From positions 1-7,362 of the forward strand of contig CAMGSV010000131.1 of NCBI GenBank assembly GCA_946061495.1: DNA of 7,362 nt. Direction: 5' to 3'. The position numbers were made by a program, and so were the translations under genes. This DNA comes from an uncultured Spirochaetales bacterium (lineage in GTDB: Bacteria > Spirochaetota > Spirochaetia > Treponematales > Treponemataceae). Under the pieces are notes generated by a model, which searched no databases, was not told the origin of the DNA, and saw nothing but the letters and a program-made list of their open reading frames with translations. Shown here one piece after another: positions 6,664 through 7,362 of this stretch; the stretch's first letter is position 1; every line of letters begins with the position of its first letter.

Positions 6664-6702
6664 AAAAAAAAAGCCTGGCTCAAAGTGAACCAGGCTTCTT
6701 TT
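6664..6702 (+). terminator. Bidirectional intrinsic terminator between convergent genes
   Basis: A run of nine A (6664-6672) is followed by a 9-bp stem with one C-A mismatch: GCCTGGCTC at 6673-6681 pairs with GAACCAGGC at 6687-6695, with loop AAAGT. A T-rich tract TTCTTTT (6696-6702) follows. The plus strand therefore reads hairpin then T-tract, ending the atp-ispG-TPR unit 25 nt after its last stop. The minus strand reads hairpin then nine T, ending the convergent gene whose stop is at 6721. The T-run is stronger on the minus strand. Confidence 0.88.
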
Positions 6703-6720
6703 CGTATAGTTTAGCTTGTT

Positions 6721-7362
6721 CTAGTAGTGAAGTCCAATTCCAAATTCGATTTCAAGGCCCCGTTTGGAACGCCAGTCATGCTTTAATAGTTTTGCCCCTA
6801 AATCCATTCCGGCACTTGCCCGAACTTGAATACTGCGCATTTTTGTTGGATAGACGATGACCTCCAGTCCTGCAGCATAGAAGCCATCATCAAGGTGGAA
6901 GAGACAGTAGTCATCGGCACCATAGAGGGCGATGTCAATAAATGGTGCAAGTTGGAGCTCAAAGTCAAATATACCGAACCAAGAGGGCATGGAACGTTTG
7001 AAGAGTGCCTTCCCCCAGCCCAGCCAGTCTGTTTGAACAATCTTAATGGGAAAGTCAAGATTCAAGACAAATCCAGAAGACATGTCGGCCCGCCCTTCGT
7101 TGTAGTCGGAACTATCATATACACCTCGAAGCCAGTTTGCAACATTTGTGGTGGTGGTGTTTTTACCCTGGATGGGGTCATAGTGGGTGAATATTTTTGA
7201 CCGGGTAGTGAGACCAACAGCATTGATGAAGTAAAACCCTTGAAACTCCAAGGCAAGTGCTGTAGTCCAATCTGTAGACTCAAAGTTGTATTCGTATGAA
7301 TGAGTGAAACTAGTGGTAATTCCCTTTCTAAAGTTTCCATACCAGTTCACTTGGCCTATGGT
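6721..7362 (-). CDS. Probable outer-membrane beta-barrel protein, C-terminal part (partial)
   Basis: On the minus strand the frame is open from the window edge to a TAG at 6721-6723, giving 213 residues. The start lies beyond 7362; the GTG at 7350 is only an internal valine codon, because the frame continues upstream of it. I do not recognise the family. The sequence has few helical stretches and many alternating polar/hydrophobic segments rich in Tyr, Phe and Trp, as in transmembrane beta-strands: near its start SYEYNF and ALALEFQGFYFI, later FDFELQLAPFIDIALY, GFYAAGLEVIVY and SIQVRASAGMDLG. It ends with GLEIEFGIGLHY, a last strand with a terminal aromatic residue, as expected for recognition by the BAM machinery. 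It is therefore probably the C-terminal barrel region of a spirochaetal outer-membrane protein, perhaps Omp85/BamA-like or of a surface-antigen type, but that choice is a guess. It converges on the plus-strand operon and shares the terminator. Confidence 0.75.
   Translation of the reverse strand, partial: TIGQVNWYGNFRKGITTSFTHSYEYNFESTDWTTALALEFQGFYFINAVGLTTRSKIFTHYDPIQGKNTTTTNVANWLRGVYDSSDYNEGRADMSSGFVLNLDFPIKIVQTDWLGWGKALFKRSMPSWFGIFDFELQLAPFIDIALYGADDYCLFHLDDGFYAAGLEVIVYPTKMRSIQVRASAGMDLGAKLLKHDWRSKRGLEIEFGIGLHY

Noticed and set aside
6826..7200. A 124-codon plus-strand open frame opposite the beta-barrel-like gene
   Set aside because: The minus-strand frame is longer, open to the window edge, has a credible outer-membrane composition and C-terminus, and is followed by a terminator in the right place. 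The plus-strand frame has no clear ribosome binding site.
1..7362. CRISPR arrays, insertion sequences, tRNA or rRNA genes, riboswitches
   Set aside because: No regular repeats, transposase-like frames, inverted-repeat ends, tRNA cloverleaf or rRNA-like conserved stretches were seen on reading, and almost all of the window is accounted for by genes.

Overview
The window is a gene-dense stretch of a spirochaete chromosome, most likely Treponema or a close relative. The grounds are the prokaryotic V-type ATPase order A-B-D-I-K with no F, C or G/H gene in between, a compact B subunit that departs from the enterococcal form, a short K proteolipid, moderate to high GC, and a nearby outer-membrane-type protein. 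The genus is inferred from gene order and protein character, because no database search was possible.

Layout: seven genes lie on the plus strand from 1 to 6638. They are the 3' end of atpA (1-147), atpB (149-1444), atpD (1457-2083), atpI (2080-4002), atpK (4027-4446), ispG (4462-5553) and an exported TPR-like protein of unknown function (5550-6638). Every junction is 24 nt or less, and two are 4-nt overlaps (ATGA and GTGA), so they look like one transcription unit. A hairpin at 6673-6695, with an A-run on one side and a T-rich tract on the other, fits a bidirectional terminator. Beyond it, on the minus strand, is the 3' part of a convergent gene (6721-7362) that encodes the C-terminal region of a probable outer-membrane beta-barrel protein. 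It runs off the right edge.

The ATPase genes encode the catalytic head (A, B), the rotor axle (D), the stator membrane subunit (I) and the rotor ring (K). AtpK keeps, by alignment from memory, the side chains that bind Na+ in the Enterococcus hirae ring, so a sodium-coupled enzyme is a testable prediction. The next gene, ispG, encodes the iron-sulfur enzyme of the penultimate MEP-pathway step. It is metabolically unrelated to the ATPase but appears co-transcribed with it. The last plus-strand gene has a signal peptide and sits within an operon otherwise made of housekeeping genes.

Most of the window is ordinary core genome. I see no mobile element, CRISPR array, tRNA or rRNA, and no gene-free stretch longer than about 80 nt. 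The points most worth checking are the predicted ion specificity, the reduced subunit set, the shortened segment next to the AtpB arginine finger, and the two uncharacterised envelope-type proteins at the right end.
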